A DNA stretch of 64,000 bases from Polynucleobacter sp. KF022 (GCF_027924105.1 NZ_AP026972.1:1612001-1676000); one strand, 5' to 3'. Shown: positions 1 to 8,368, numbered from the stretch's first letter. Translations and numbers: made by a program. Notes: generated by a model not told the origin, from the sequence alone.

Positions 1-2
1 AG

Positions 3-80
3 TTGGTAATTCCAACCGATGACGACATTGTCACCGCTTGCTTAATGTGCCGTGATGGCCAAGCCATTCGCAAGAATTAA
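3..80 (+). CDS. pntAA: NAD(P) transhydrogenase alpha subunit part 1, C-terminal end (partial)
   Basis: Only the last 25 codons are present; the gene enters from the left edge and stops at TAA (78-80). The readable tail contains TDDDIVTACLMCRDGQ, which fits the C-terminal end of the soluble NAD(H)-binding alpha-1 subunit of proton-translocating transhydrogenase. The assignment leans on context: pntAB starts 25 bases downstream and pntB follows, giving the three-subunit arrangement. The product would bind NAD(H) on the cytoplasmic side of the membrane complex. Confidence 0.75.
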   Translation: MVIPTDDDIVTACLMCRDGQAIRKN

Positions 81-105
81 TAGTAAAAAATACTAAGGAA
101 ATATT

Positions 106-444
106 ATGGATCTCGCTGCCTTTCAAAGCATCCTTACCGTTCAGAACATCACTGTGTTTGTGTTGGCTATTTTTGTTGGCTATCACGTAGTTTGGAACGT
201 TACCCCTGCACTTCATACACCTCTTATGGCGGTAACCAATGCCATCTCCGGCATCATCATCGTTGGCGCATTGCTTCAAACTGAAGTCATCGGTGGCGAT
301 GAAATTACCCTCACCAGCATCATTGGTGCAGTTGCTGTATTTCTCGCATCTATCAATATTTTTGGTGGATTTATGGTCACCCGTCGCATGCTTGAAATGT
401 TCAAGAAAAAAGCCCCTAAGGCTGATGCGGCTGGAACTAAATAA
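106..444 (+). CDS. pntAB: NAD(P) transhydrogenase alpha subunit part 2 (membrane)
   Basis: A 112-residue hydrophobic protein with about three membrane spans (roughly residues 13-33, 42-58 and 64-88) and a basic tail, the normal size of the separate PntAB membrane subunit. Together with PntAA and PntB it forms the proton-translocating transhydrogenase, which uses the proton gradient to reduce NADP+ with NADH and so supplies NADPH. It starts 25 bases after the pntAA stop with AAGGAAATATT ahead of the ATG, and pntB begins 33 bases after its stop, so the three genes form one operon. Confidence 0.9.
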   Translation: MDLAAFQSILTVQNITVFVLAIFVGYHVVWNVTPALHTPLMAVTNAISGIIIVGALLQTEVIGGDEITLTSIIGAVAVFLASINIFGGFMVTRRMLEMFKKKAPKADAAGTK

Positions 445-477
445 ACCTAGAACAAGACCTATATAGAGAACAAAACT

Positions 478-1845
478 ATGTCAAACATAACCGCTATTTC
501 TTATCTCATCTCATCGGTGTTGTTCATCCTCGCTTTGCGTGGCCTGTCTTCACCAACCACTTCACGCCAAGGTAATACCTTCGGCATGATTGGCATGCTG
601 CTTGCTGTGATCACAACATTCATGATTCCAGACTTCAAGCCTGTATTTTCATTAATCATTGCTGCAATTGTTGGCGGCGCTGTTATTGGCATCATTGCTG
701 CCAAGCGTGTGCAAATGACCAAGATGCCTGAGCTGGTGGCCTTAATGCACTCCTTCGTTGGTTTGTCAGCTGTATTGATCGCGATTGCTGCGGTATTTAA
801 TCCTGCACACGACCATACTGGCGCACAAAAGATCGAACTCTTTATTGGTGCATTTATTGGTGCCATCACCTTTACTGCATCTGTGATTGCATTCGGTAAG
901 TTATCTGGTAAGGTCAGCGGCAAACCCGTCAGCTTTGCTGGCCAACATTTGCTCAATCTCCTTTTAGCCGTCTCAATGGTTGGTGCTGGTATTGCCTACT
1001 ATATGGGTGATAGCCATGCAGCATTCTTGGCAATGTGTGCGATCGCTTTGGTATTGGGGGTGACCTTGATTATCCCTATCGGCGGCGCCGATATGCCAGT
1101 GGTTGTATCGATGCTCAATAGTTATTCTGGCTGGGCAGCTGCAGGTATTGGCTTTACTTTAAACAACCCCGTATTGATTATTGCAGGTGCCTGCGTAGGC
1201 TCATCAGGTGCAATTCTGTCTTACATTATGTGTAAGGCGATGAACCGCTCTATTTTGGCTGTATTGCTTGGGGGCTTTGGCGCAGAAGCTGCTACAGGTG
1301 GCGGCGATGATGGCGGCCCTAAGAACTACAAAACAGGCTCACCCGAAGATGCGGCTTTCTTGATGGAAAACGCAGATACTGTGATTATTGTTCCAGGCTA
1401 TGGCCTTGCAGTTGCTCGCGCTCAGCACGCTTTGAAAGAATTAACTGAAAAGTTAACTCACCATGGTGTTACTGTGAAATACGCTATTCACCCAGTTGCC
1501 GGTCGTATGCCTGGTCATATGAACGTTTTATTGGCTGAAGCTGAGGTTCCTTACGATCAAGTATTCGAGATGGAAGATATCAATAGTGATTTTGGTCAAG
1601 CCGACGTAGTCTTGGTGCTTGGTGCTAACGACGTAGTTAACCCAGCAGCTCGCACTCCAGGTAGCCCAATCTTTGGTATGCCAATCCTAGAGGCCTTTAA
1701 AGCCAAAACCATCATTGTTAATAAGCGCTCTATGGCTGCCGGTTATGCTGGCCTAGATAACGAACTTTTCTACATGGATAAAACCATGATGGTCTTCGGT
1801 GATGCGAAGAAGGTTGTTGAGGAGATGGTCAAGGCTGTTGAATAA
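478..1845 (+). CDS. pntB: NAD(P) transhydrogenase beta subunit
   Basis: 455 residues, full length for PntB. The N-terminal half (about 1-265) is a bundle of membrane helices that forms the proton channel with PntAB. The C-terminal half is the NADP(H)-binding Rossmann domain, with the motif GYGLAVARAQHAL near residues 310-322 and the preceding GGGDDGGPKNYKTGSPEDAA linker typical of the family. Its last 22 codons lie in a 67-bp sequence repeated at 3627-3693, on the far side of a small island. The reading frame is intact, so the insertion preserved the gene end. The probable native terminator now sits about 1.9 kb downstream. Confidence 0.95.
   Translation: MSNITAISYLISSVLFILALRGLSSPTTSRQGNTFGMIGMLLAVITTFMIPDFKPVFSLIIAAIVGGAVIGIIAAKRVQMTKMPELVALMHSFVGLSAVLIAIAAVFNPAHDHTGAQKIELFIGAFIGAITFTASVIAFGKLSGKVSGKPVSFAGQHLLNLLLAVSMVGAGIAYYMGDSHAAFLAMCAIALVLGVTLIIPIGGADMPVVVSMLNSYSGWAAAGIGFTLNNPVLIIAGACVGSSGAILSYIMCKAMNRSILAVLLGGFGAEAATGGGDDGGPKNYKTGSPEDAAFLMENADTVIIVPGYGLAVARAQHALKELTEKLTHHGVTVKYAIHPVAGRMPGHMNVLLAEAEVPYDQVFEMEDINSDFGQADVVLVLGANDVVNPAARTPGSPIFGMPILEAFKAKTIIVNKRSMAAGYAGLDNELFYMDKTMMVFGDAKKVVEEMVKAVE
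1779..1845 (+). repeat. Left copy of 67-bp direct repeat (attL-like, pntB 3' end)
   Basis: This segment, ending exactly on the pntB stop codon, recurs at 3627-3693 with one difference in 67 positions (G1799 here, A3647 there). Sequence on either side of the two copies is unrelated. A duplication of a gene's 3' end with an integrase start just inside it is the usual mark of site-specific integration into that gene's 3' end. Confidence 0.85.
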
Positions 1846-1927
1846 AGTGGGAAAGCCTTACTAGATAAAGCTTGAAAGTAAAAAAGAATGTGAAAGGCCT
1901 AAATCTGTCCTAATCGAGGGATAGAAG

Positions 1928-2218
1928 ATGGCAACATTTAGGAATAGACACGGGAAGTGGCAAGCCCGTGTTCAACGCAAGGGGCAGCAGCCCGTCAGTA
2001 AATCATTCCAATCTAAAGAAGATGCTCAGCGCTGGGCGAGGCAGATTGAAGCCGAGATTGATAAAGGCAGCTATACCAACATAGCCCTAGCCGAAAGAAC
2101 CCTGTTTAAGGACGTTATAGAGCGCTATGTGCAGGAAATTACGCTCAAGAGGAAGAAAACCAAAAATTTAACTTTAGAATACAGCTCTATCAGATTAAAT
2201 TTAATTTGGGCCCACTAA
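1928..2218 (+). pseudogene. Truncated tyrosine-type integrase (N-terminal remnant)
   Basis: 96 residues starting MATFRNRHGKWQARVQRKG, with KSFQSKEDAQRWARQIEAEID further on. This is the arm-type DNA-binding N-terminus of phage or island tyrosine integrases, followed by the start of the core-binding domain (TLFKDVIERYVQEIT). Full-length relatives run to about 300-400 residues and carry R...HxxR...Y catalytic residues; none of that is present, and the frame ends after a non-homologous tail. I found no continuation in other frames in the next hundred bases. It starts 82 bases after the left repeat, where an integrase of an element inserted at pntB would be expected. RBS: GAGGGATAGAAG before the ATG. 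Confidence 0.75.
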
Positions 2219-2345
2219 TTTTGACTTTTTAGTAGCTGCAGGAAAAATTACTTGAAACTATCCCACCTTAGAGGTCTGAAAGCTACCCTAGCTGTAAGGC
2301 AGAGGTTGCGTTAGTGCTAACCAGAAATAGATGCCGATAAGATAT

Positions 2346-3236
2346 TTATGTCGGTAAACACTTTTCAATAATAGTTTTATATTTTTTATTAATCCACTCG
2401 TGCTCGAGTGAATGTTTTTTTATTTCAAATTCCGCATTAGAAGGATTTAGAAAAATATTAGTTAATTTTTCACCCCACTTTTTTACAAATTCCTTTTTAT
2501 ATATATTATTTCTCTCTTCAGTTTGCTCGGGAGTTTCTGCGCCCCTCCAAGTTGATTTCCCCATGAAATGAAGCACATAGGAATCCAAAGCAATAGCAAC
2601 TTCAAATCCATTTAAATTAGCTCTAATTCGATAATCAATATCTTCTGCCCCACCCCTTCCAAAACCCTCGTCAAATAGACCCACTTTTGAAGCAACAGCA
2701 TTAGGTAATCTAAAGCAATAAAATGGTAAAAAATGAGAATACATGTATTTTGGCCCTAATCTCTCCTTACGTCGCCAGGCAATAATTTCTTCAAAAGATT
2801 TTTCATGTCCAATAAAATCTTTTAGATCCATTGCTACATCTAACGAAAATTCACCATTTTTAAATACCTCATATTGGTTACAACATGGCAAGGTAATAAC
2901 GGCATCAGATTGCAAAAGAGGAGGTAGCCAATCACGGGTAAAAATAATGTCATTATTTAAAAAAATCAAGTGAACATCATTCTGAAGAGTAATAGAGAGA
3001 ATCGAGTTTACGTTTTGAGCAAATGATTTCTGTTCTTTATTTTTAATGACAACACATTTACCTATTGAGTTCTCTGGTAATTTTAAAAGGCTGTTGTCAT
3101 TATCAATCAAATAAAACCTATCTCCTCGAGATAGATCAAAATCAGTTTTTTCAAAAAAAGATTCGACTGCATGATAGGTATAGAGGCTAGATTTCTTTGT
3201 ATTTATCATGCCAAAGTAACTTGGAATATATTTCAT
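2346..3236 (-). CDS. GT2-like glycosyltransferase, island cargo
   Basis: 296 residues of the GT-A fold. A DxD-like acidic motif, FLNNDIIF, lies near residue 95. The C-terminal part has GLFDEGFGRGGAEDIDYRIRANLNGF and then YVLHFMGKSTW, the pattern of rhamnosyltransferase-type GT2 enzymes in which the ED-D acidic residues and a following His sit in the active site. The expected role is transfer of a nucleotide-activated sugar to a surface glycan; donor and acceptor cannot be read. The gene is much richer in A and T than pntB or groEL, lies between the 67-bp repeats, and runs opposite to the integrase remnant, all in keeping with recent acquisition. Confidence 0.75.
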   Translation of the reverse strand: MKYIPSYFGMINTKKSSLYTYHAVESFFEKTDFDLSRGDRFYLIDNDNSLLKLPENSIGKCVVIKNKEQKSFAQNVNSILSITLQNDVHLIFLNNDIIFTRDWLPPLLQSDAVITLPCCNQYEVFKNGEFSLDVAMDLKDFIGHEKSFEEIIAWRRKERLGPKYMYSHFLPFYCFRLPNAVASKVGLFDEGFGRGGAEDIDYRIRANLNGFEVAIALDSYVLHFMGKSTWRGAETPEQTEERNNIYKKEFVKKWGEKLTNIFLNPSNAEFEIKKHSLEHEWINKKYKTIIEKCLPT

Positions 3237-3402
3237 CTATAAATTTCACTATTATTGAGTTAGATGTAAAGATGTCTATTTTAATGGCATCTAGCAACAT
3301 ATAACAGTATGTGTATGCCAGAGTAAATGAGGCCACTTATAACTTAAGCTGAAAAGCATCTCCATGAAAGTAAGTCTCCAGGAAATCGCAAAAGCCCCCT
3401 AA

Positions 3403-3423
3403 TTCATCTGTAATACAGATGAA
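3403..3423. repeat. Perfect 21-bp palindrome in the island
   Basis: TTCATCTGTA and its exact complement TACAGATGAA are separated by a single A. It lies in a 530-base gene-free stretch (3237-3766) that otherwise holds an 11-bp tandem repeat (3487-3508), the right copy of the pntB end and a terminator. Its form suits an operator for a dimeric regulator or an accessory recombination site; no function is shown by the sequence. Confidence 0.5.
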
Positions 3424-3486
3424 ATCTGCTCTACAGAGCCGCCATGAATACTTATTAGTACTTAGTTAAGTAGCTATTGTGCTATT

Positions 3487-3508
3487 CTTTTTCTGGCCTT
3501 TTTCTGGC
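3487..3508 (+). repeat. 11-bp tandem duplication
   Basis: The unit CTTTTTCTGGC occurs twice head to tail, 118 bases before the right copy of the pntB end. It could be a direct-repeat arm site of the lost recombination module or a chance slippage product. Confidence 0.4.
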
Positions 3509-3626
3509 CTATTTACACTTAGCTCATGGGTGTTTTTTATTATTAATCGTACGGATATGGTTTTTTATATTCTTTAATTACTTGCTCTTAAATTATTGTT
3601 TCCAATAGTAAAACAGGCTTCGCCCG

Positions 3627-3693
3627 TAAAACCATGATGGTCTTCGATGATGCGAAGAAGGTTGTTGAGGAGATGGTCAAGGCTGTTGAATAA
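3627..3693 (+). repeat. Right copy of 67-bp direct repeat (attR-like, pntB 3' end fragment)
   Basis: 66 of 67 bases match 1779-1845, including the pntB stop codon. The one change (A3647 for G1799) would turn a Gly codon into Asp. The copy has no gene body ahead of it. Only 24 bases separate it from a strong terminator, the spacing expected of a real gene end, so this is probably the ancestral pntB 3' end, displaced by the insertion. Confidence 0.85.
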
Positions 3694-3717
3694 CAAGCCA
3701 ATATCAGAGTAAACAAA

Positions 3718-3740
3718 AACCGCCTACGGGCGGTTTTTTT
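3718..3740 (+). terminator. Intrinsic terminator, probably the native pntB terminator
   Basis: A 7-bp stem AACCGCC/GGCGGTT closed by a TACG loop (a stable UNCG-type tetraloop in RNA) and followed by a run of T. It lies 24 bases after the right repeat and 26 bases before the stop of the convergent TPR/GT41 gene. The A-rich left flank could let it work on the minus strand as well. Confidence 0.85.
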
Positions 3741-3766
3741 ATTTCCAATTAAATCATCAAGAAAAC

Positions 3767-6163
3767 TTAATTATTCATTAAGTGATCAGGGGAGAGGCCC
3801 CGTAGGTAACGATCGTGCATTCTAGAAAAAATTGTCTCTATATTTTTCGTAAACAATGCGGTATTGAATAATGGCGCTGACAAACGGTTACAAGATAAGC
3901 GCTCCTTTATTTCCCCTAGCTTTTGTGGATTTAACGCCAAATCAACAGCCAAGTTTTCATACTCTTGTGACGTGTGCGTTACAAGCTCAGGTAGTTCGAT
4001 AGCCTTCAACAGACTGGCGGCCACCCTACTAGCAAAGGCATTTCCAATTTTCGTGATAATCGGAACCCCCGCCTTTAATGCGTCTAATGCAGTGGTATGC
4101 GCATTATATGGACTCGTATCTAAGAATAGATCAACCAAGGCAATACGAGACAAATGATCCCTCATCGAATCGACTTTTGAGGCAAATATCACTCGCTTTG
4201 GGTCTATTCCCAGTTTTTCAAACTCGTACTGTAAGTTTTTCTTAAACGTCGAATTATTTTCAGAAATCCAAATAACGCTATCTGTAACCCGAGATAAAAT
4301 TCTTGCCCAACTTTGAACTACGTCCGAATTAAATTTATAACTGTTGTTAAAGCAACCGAATACAAAGCCTTGTTCAGGCAGTCCAAGTTCTTGCCTATGA
4401 AATACCTTCTTGGACGGCACCCTGGAAGAATCGTCAACCATATAGGTATCGGGGAGATATGCCACTTTTTCAGTATAGAGTTCACGACTTATTTCTAGAA
4501 TGACAACACCATCCGCAATGATGTAATCCATAAAATCTGCACCAGTCGTGCCTGGATATCCCAAGTAGTTCACTTGTATTGAAGCGGCTCTATAAGAAAA
4601 AATTCCAGTCCTAGAGTCCTCAGTCAAGCCTGATAAATCAATGGCAATATCTATTCCTAACTCGCGAGCACATTTAGCAACCTCCACATCCGACATGGAC
4701 GAGACATCTATAAAGCGATCAAATGCATTAATTAAGCGAGGCCTCATTGAATCTGTTGCGGGAGCAGGCTTTAATGAAAATGCATAAACCTCAAATAAAT
4801 TTCTATCGTGCAATTCAAAAAGCTCTGCAGTTAAATAAGAAACTGGATGCTCACAAAAATCACCGGAAAAATATCCCAGACGAATTTTCTTATTTTTTTG
4901 GTGGCTCAGAATTTCTCCCAACGCAGGGTTAGCAGGAAACTTTTCTTTTGCATATATTTTTGCAACCTCTAGATGCGTAGCACTGTCATCAATTAGCGAT
5001 AGCACAGAAAAAGGGGTTGTTGCTTTTTCATGAGAGCGGAGTTTATTTTTTAAAAGCTCAATATTTTCTTGGTGATTTTTCCAAATACCGAGTTTGAGTT
5101 TTAAATGTAGAGAATCTCCGAAAGCCCAAGCAATATCAGTTTTATGCGATAGAGCCTTGTCGTATGACGAAGAGGCCTCCTCATAACGCCTGAGCATTTG
5201 TAATATAACTGCTTTATTCGCCCAAGCTTCAGAGTATTCTGGTGAAATATTAAGTGCATTTTCACAACTCAATAGAGCCTCCTCATAGCGCTTTAGCGTC
5301 AAGAGGGCCACACTCTTATTTGACCAGGCCTCATAGTAATCAGGCTTATAACTAAGAGCTTTGTCGTAACAAAACAATGCCTCTTCATACCTCTTAAGGG
5401 CATATAAAAGCACCGCTTTATTTGCCCAAACCTCTGCGTGCTCTGGTTTATAGCTTAATGCGCGCTCATAGCAAATTAAGGCATCTTCATATTTTTCTAA
5501 ATCATGCAGTGCATCTGCCTTATTAAACCAAGCCATTGAATAATCTGGCTGATAACTCAATGCCTTATCGCAGGATTCGCAGGCCTGTACATATTGCTTT
5601 AAATTTTTTAAGGGAATGCTGCGATTTGACCAAGCCTCAAAATATGCTGGATTTAATTTAATAGCCTCATCATAGGCACCAATCGCCTCCTGATAGCGCT
5701 CTAGATGATTTAAGGCAACTCCCTTATTTAACCAAGCTTCCGGTATTGCTGAATTAATCCTAATAGCAGCATCTAAAGATTCAAGTGCTTTCTTATAATG
5801 TCTGAGCTCATTAAAAGTAGACCCTTTGTTTACTAACGTATCTGCATCATCTGGCTTAATATTTAAGGCTTGATCGTATGCACTAATTGCCCCCAGGTAA
5901 TCCCCCTGCATTGAGCGTAAAAGACCTAAATTGAATGAAATTTTGTAATCATTTTGAATGAGTGTTTGTAATTTCTCAAAAATAAGTTGCGCGTCAGAGA
6001 GTCGGTTATTTTGGGCACAGCTAAGGCCGATTTGAAATAACAGATCTTTATTATCAGGGCCCTCTTGAAAAGCTGCCGTTATTAAATCCTGAGTCTCCTC
6101 CAGCTTATTCTCACGAACTACCTGAATAATTTTTGTAATAAGGGAAGATGGGGTATTGCTCAT
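3767..6163 (-). CDS. TPR protein with GT41 (O-GlcNAc transferase/SPINDLY-like) domain, copy 1
   Basis: 798 residues. About ten tetratricopeptide repeats fill roughly residues 10-350, many close to the form EAWxNKxxALxxLxRYEEAL. The GT41 domain follows from about residue 420. It has GYFSGDFCEHPVSYLTAELFELHD with His439 where the OGT active-site His lies, YLGYPGTTGADFMDYIIAD, CFNNSYKFNSDVVQSWARIL with the Lys that matches the UDP-contacting Lys of human OGT, and LFLDTSPYNAHTTALDALKAGVPIIT. The C-terminal LSPDHLM echoes the OGT terminus. It should transfer a sugar, perhaps GlcNAc, to protein Ser/Thr in the cytoplasm, with the TPRs recruiting targets; the substrate is unknown. Two paralogues occur at 28198-30396 and 32775-35165. 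It lies downstream of groEL on the same strand but behind a terminator. Confidence 0.85.
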   Translation of the reverse strand: MSNTPSSLITKIIQVVRENKLEETQDLITAAFQEGPDNKDLLFQIGLSCAQNNRLSDAQLIFEKLQTLIQNDYKISFNLGLLRSMQGDYLGAISAYDQALNIKPDDADTLVNKGSTFNELRHYKKALESLDAAIRINSAIPEAWLNKGVALNHLERYQEAIGAYDEAIKLNPAYFEAWSNRSIPLKNLKQYVQACESCDKALSYQPDYSMAWFNKADALHDLEKYEDALICYERALSYKPEHAEVWANKAVLLYALKRYEEALFCYDKALSYKPDYYEAWSNKSVALLTLKRYEEALLSCENALNISPEYSEAWANKAVILQMLRRYEEASSSYDKALSHKTDIAWAFGDSLHLKLKLGIWKNHQENIELLKNKLRSHEKATTPFSVLSLIDDSATHLEVAKIYAKEKFPANPALGEILSHQKNKKIRLGYFSGDFCEHPVSYLTAELFELHDRNLFEVYAFSLKPAPATDSMRPRLINAFDRFIDVSSMSDVEVAKCARELGIDIAIDLSGLTEDSRTGIFSYRAASIQVNYLGYPGTTGADFMDYIIADGVVILEISRELYTEKVAYLPDTYMVDDSSRVPSKKVFHRQELGLPEQGFVFGCFNNSYKFNSDVVQSWARILSRVTDSVIWISENNSTFKKNLQYEFEKLGIDPKRVIFASKVDSMRDHLSRIALVDLFLDTSPYNAHTTALDALKAGVPIITKIGNAFASRVAASLLKAIELPELVTHTSQEYENLAVDLALNPQKLGEIKERLSCNRLSAPLFNTALFTKNIETIFSRMHDRYLRGLSPDHLMNN

Positions 6164-6221
6164 ACTGTCACTATTAAAAAGTGCTTTTAGTTATTTATTA
6201 AAAATTGACTATAACAAATAA

Positions 6222-6250
6222 AAAACGCCTGGTCTTTTGAACCAGGCGTT
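6222..6250 (-). terminator. Intrinsic terminator after groEL
   Basis: Inverted arms AACGCCTGGT (ending 6233) and ACCAGGCGTT (6241-6250) around a 7-base loop. On the minus strand the hairpin is followed by a T-rich run (TTTTTTATTTG). It lies 38 bases past the groEL stop and insulates groESL from the downstream TPR/GT41 gene. Confidence 0.85.
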
Positions 6251-6287
6251 TTGTTTCTACAGCAAGCTAGCTGGAGGGGTGAGGCTA

Positions 6288-7940
6288 TTACATCATGCCG
6301 CCCATGCCACCCATACCACCCATGCCGCCCATATCAGGCATGCCGCCACCAGCAGACTCATCCTTTGGCGCTTCAGAAATCGCGCAATCAGTGGTCAACA
6401 AGAGACCAGCAACAGAAGCTGCATTTACCAACGCAGTTTTAGTTACCTTGGTTGGGTCAATAACGCCTTGTGCAACGAGGTCACCGTATTCACCAGTAGC
6501 TGCGTTGTAGCCATTATTGCCTTTACTTGCCTGAACAGCATTAACAACCACACCTGCGTCTTCACCGGCGTTGCTAACAATAGTACGCAATGGCTCTTGC
6601 ATAGCACGCAATACGATGCTGATACCAGCGTCTTGATCAGCGTTATCGCCTTTCAATCCCTTGATACCTTGCATTGCGCGAATCAATGCTACGCCGCCGC
6701 CAGGAACAATACCTTCTTCAACAGCTGCGCGAGTTGCATGTAATGCGTCGTCAACACGAGCTTTCTTCTCTTTCATTTCTACTTCAGTAGCAGCGCCAAC
6801 ACGAATCACTGCAACACCGCCAGCCAACTTAGCTACACGCTCTTGCAATTTTTCTTTATCGTAGTCGCTAGTAGCTTCTTCGATCTGAACACGAATGTTC
6901 TTCACGCGAGCTTCAATAGCTTTAGCATCGCCAGCACCATCAATGATGATGGTGTTTTCTTTGCCTACTTCGATACGCTTAGCTTGACCCAAGTGCTCAA
7001 GAGTTGTTTTCTCGAGTGTGAGGCCAATTTCTTCAGCAATCACTGTGCCGCCAGTCAAAATTGCGATGTCTTCCAACATTGCTTTACGACGATCACCGAA
7101 ACCAGGAGCCTTAACAGCACAGGTTTTGATAATGCCGCGGATGTTGTTCACAACCAAAGTTGCCAAAGCTTCACCTTCAACATCCTCTGCAATGATCAAC
7201 AATGGACGACCAGATTTGGCTACTTGCTCAAGCACTGGGAGCAAATCACGGATGTTGGCTATCTTCTTATCAAACAAGAGAACGTATGGGCTTTCCAGTA
7301 CGGCAACTTGTTTTTCTGGTTGGTTAATGAAGTATGGAGAAAGATAGCCACGGTCAAACTGCATACCTTCAACTACTTCGAGCTCGTCTTCCAAAGACTT
7401 GCCATCTTCAACAGTAATAACACCTTCTTTACCTACTTTTTCCATTGCTTCAGCAATACGCTGACCAATACTGTGGTCACTATTTGCAGAGATTGAACCT
7501 ACTTGAGCAATTTCTTTAGTGGTTGTGCAAGGCTTGCTAATTTTGGCGAGCTCTTCGATTGCAGCTGTAACAGCCTTATCGATACCGCGCTTTAAGTCCA
7601 TTGGGTTATGACCTGAAACTACATATTTCATACCCTCGCGGACGATGGACTGAGCCAAAACAGTAGCGGTAGTTGTACCGTCACCAGCGATGTCAGCAGT
7701 TTTAGAAGCAACTTCCTTTACCATCTGCGCACCCATGTTCTGGAGCTTGTCTTTGAGTTCGATTTCTTTTGCTACGGATACACCGTCTTTAGTAATCGTT
7801 GGTCCACCGAATGAACGCTCAATCACCACGTTGCGACCTTTTGGTCCCAAAGTTGTTTTCACTGCATTAGCAAGAATGTTTACGCCTTCGACCATCTTGG
7901 TGCGGGCGCTATCTCCAAATACAACGTCTTTTGCTGCCAT
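6288..7940 (-). CDS. groEL: 60-kDa chaperonin GroEL
   Basis: 550 residues, full length, with the family signature AAVEEGIVPGGGVALIRA near residues 403-420, the GDGTTTATVLAQ nucleotide-binding loop at about 86-97, and a GGM-repeat C-terminal tail (MGGMGGMGGMGGMM). It forms the double-ring ATP-driven folding chamber in the cytoplasm, capped by GroES. It is preceded by groES with 28 bases between the genes and an AGAGAGGAATTTAATC leader before the ATG. Transcription should start at the CIRCE/promoter region upstream of groES. Confidence 0.98.
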   Translation of the reverse strand: MAAKDVVFGDSARTKMVEGVNILANAVKTTLGPKGRNVVIERSFGGPTITKDGVSVAKEIELKDKLQNMGAQMVKEVASKTADIAGDGTTTATVLAQSIVREGMKYVVSGHNPMDLKRGIDKAVTAAIEELAKISKPCTTTKEIAQVGSISANSDHSIGQRIAEAMEKVGKEGVITVEDGKSLEDELEVVEGMQFDRGYLSPYFINQPEKQVAVLESPYVLLFDKKIANIRDLLPVLEQVAKSGRPLLIIAEDVEGEALATLVVNNIRGIIKTCAVKAPGFGDRRKAMLEDIAILTGGTVIAEEIGLTLEKTTLEHLGQAKRIEVGKENTIIIDGAGDAKAIEARVKNIRVQIEEATSDYDKEKLQERVAKLAGGVAVIRVGAATEVEMKEKKARVDDALHATRAAVEEGIVPGGGVALIRAMQGIKGLKGDNADQDAGISIVLRAMQEPLRTIVSNAGEDAGVVVNAVQASKGNNGYNAATGEYGDLVAQGVIDPTKVTKTALVNAASVAGLLLTTDCAISEAPKDESAGGGMPDMGGMGGMGGMGGMM

Positions 7941-7968
7941 GATTAAATTCCTCTCTTAGATGCCGAAA

Positions 7969-8259
7969 TTACTTCTGTACAACAGCCATGATGTCGTCTT
8001 CACGCATCACGATGAGTTCTTCGCTGTCAACTTTTACTGTTTGACCTGCATATTTACCAAACAAAACGCGATCGCCTACCTTGACGTCAGGCGCGTTTAA
8101 TTTGCCGCTGTCATCACGTTTGCCTGGACCTACTGCCAAAACTTCACCTTGATCAGGTTTTTCTGCAGCAGCGTCAGGAATGATGATTCCGGAAGCAGTT
8201 TTTGATTCTTGATCTAAACGCTTGATGATTACGCGATCATGTAAGGGACGCAAATTCAT
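7969..8259 (-). CDS. groES: 10-kDa co-chaperonin GroES
   Basis: 96 residues, normal GroES length, beginning MNLRPLHDRVIIKRLDQESKTASGIIIPDAAAEKP, which includes the mobile loop that docks onto GroEL. It caps the GroEL chamber. RBS AGGAGAAG lies just ahead of the ATG. The 110 bases upstream carry the CIRCE operator and promoter, so the operon is heat- and HrcA-responsive. Confidence 0.98.
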   Translation of the reverse strand: MNLRPLHDRVIIKRLDQESKTASGIIIPDAAAEKPDQGEVLAVGPGKRDDSGKLNAPDVKVGDRVLFGKYAGQTVKVDSEELIVMREDDIMAVVQK

Positions 8260-8368
8260 CTCTTCTCCTATGTTAGTAAGTATTAACTATTTAAATAAAC
8301 TATATAAATCAAAGCCTTAAAATCTCATTACACGGAGTTTTGGGGTAATTTAAGATTAAATGACCTTT

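Noticed and set aside
501..956. Minus-strand 151-codon open frame inside pntB
   Set aside because: It is antisense to a clear membrane-protein gene, and its low complexity reflects the complement of hydrophobic codons.
4900..6100. Possible tandem DNA satellite in the TPR part of the GT41 gene
   Set aside because: The roughly 102-bp periodicity is explained by the 34-residue TPR units. The copies differ at synonymous and other positions, so this is protein repeat structure and not a separate element.
6237..6743. Plus-strand 168-codon open frame over the groEL 3' end
   Set aside because: It is antisense to groEL, with His/Thr/Ala-rich repeats that mirror the GGM tail codons. No RBS and no family resemblance.
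6843..7496. Plus-strand 217-codon open frame inside groEL
   Set aside because: It is a shadow of the groEL codon bias on the opposite strand; the composition is not protein-like.
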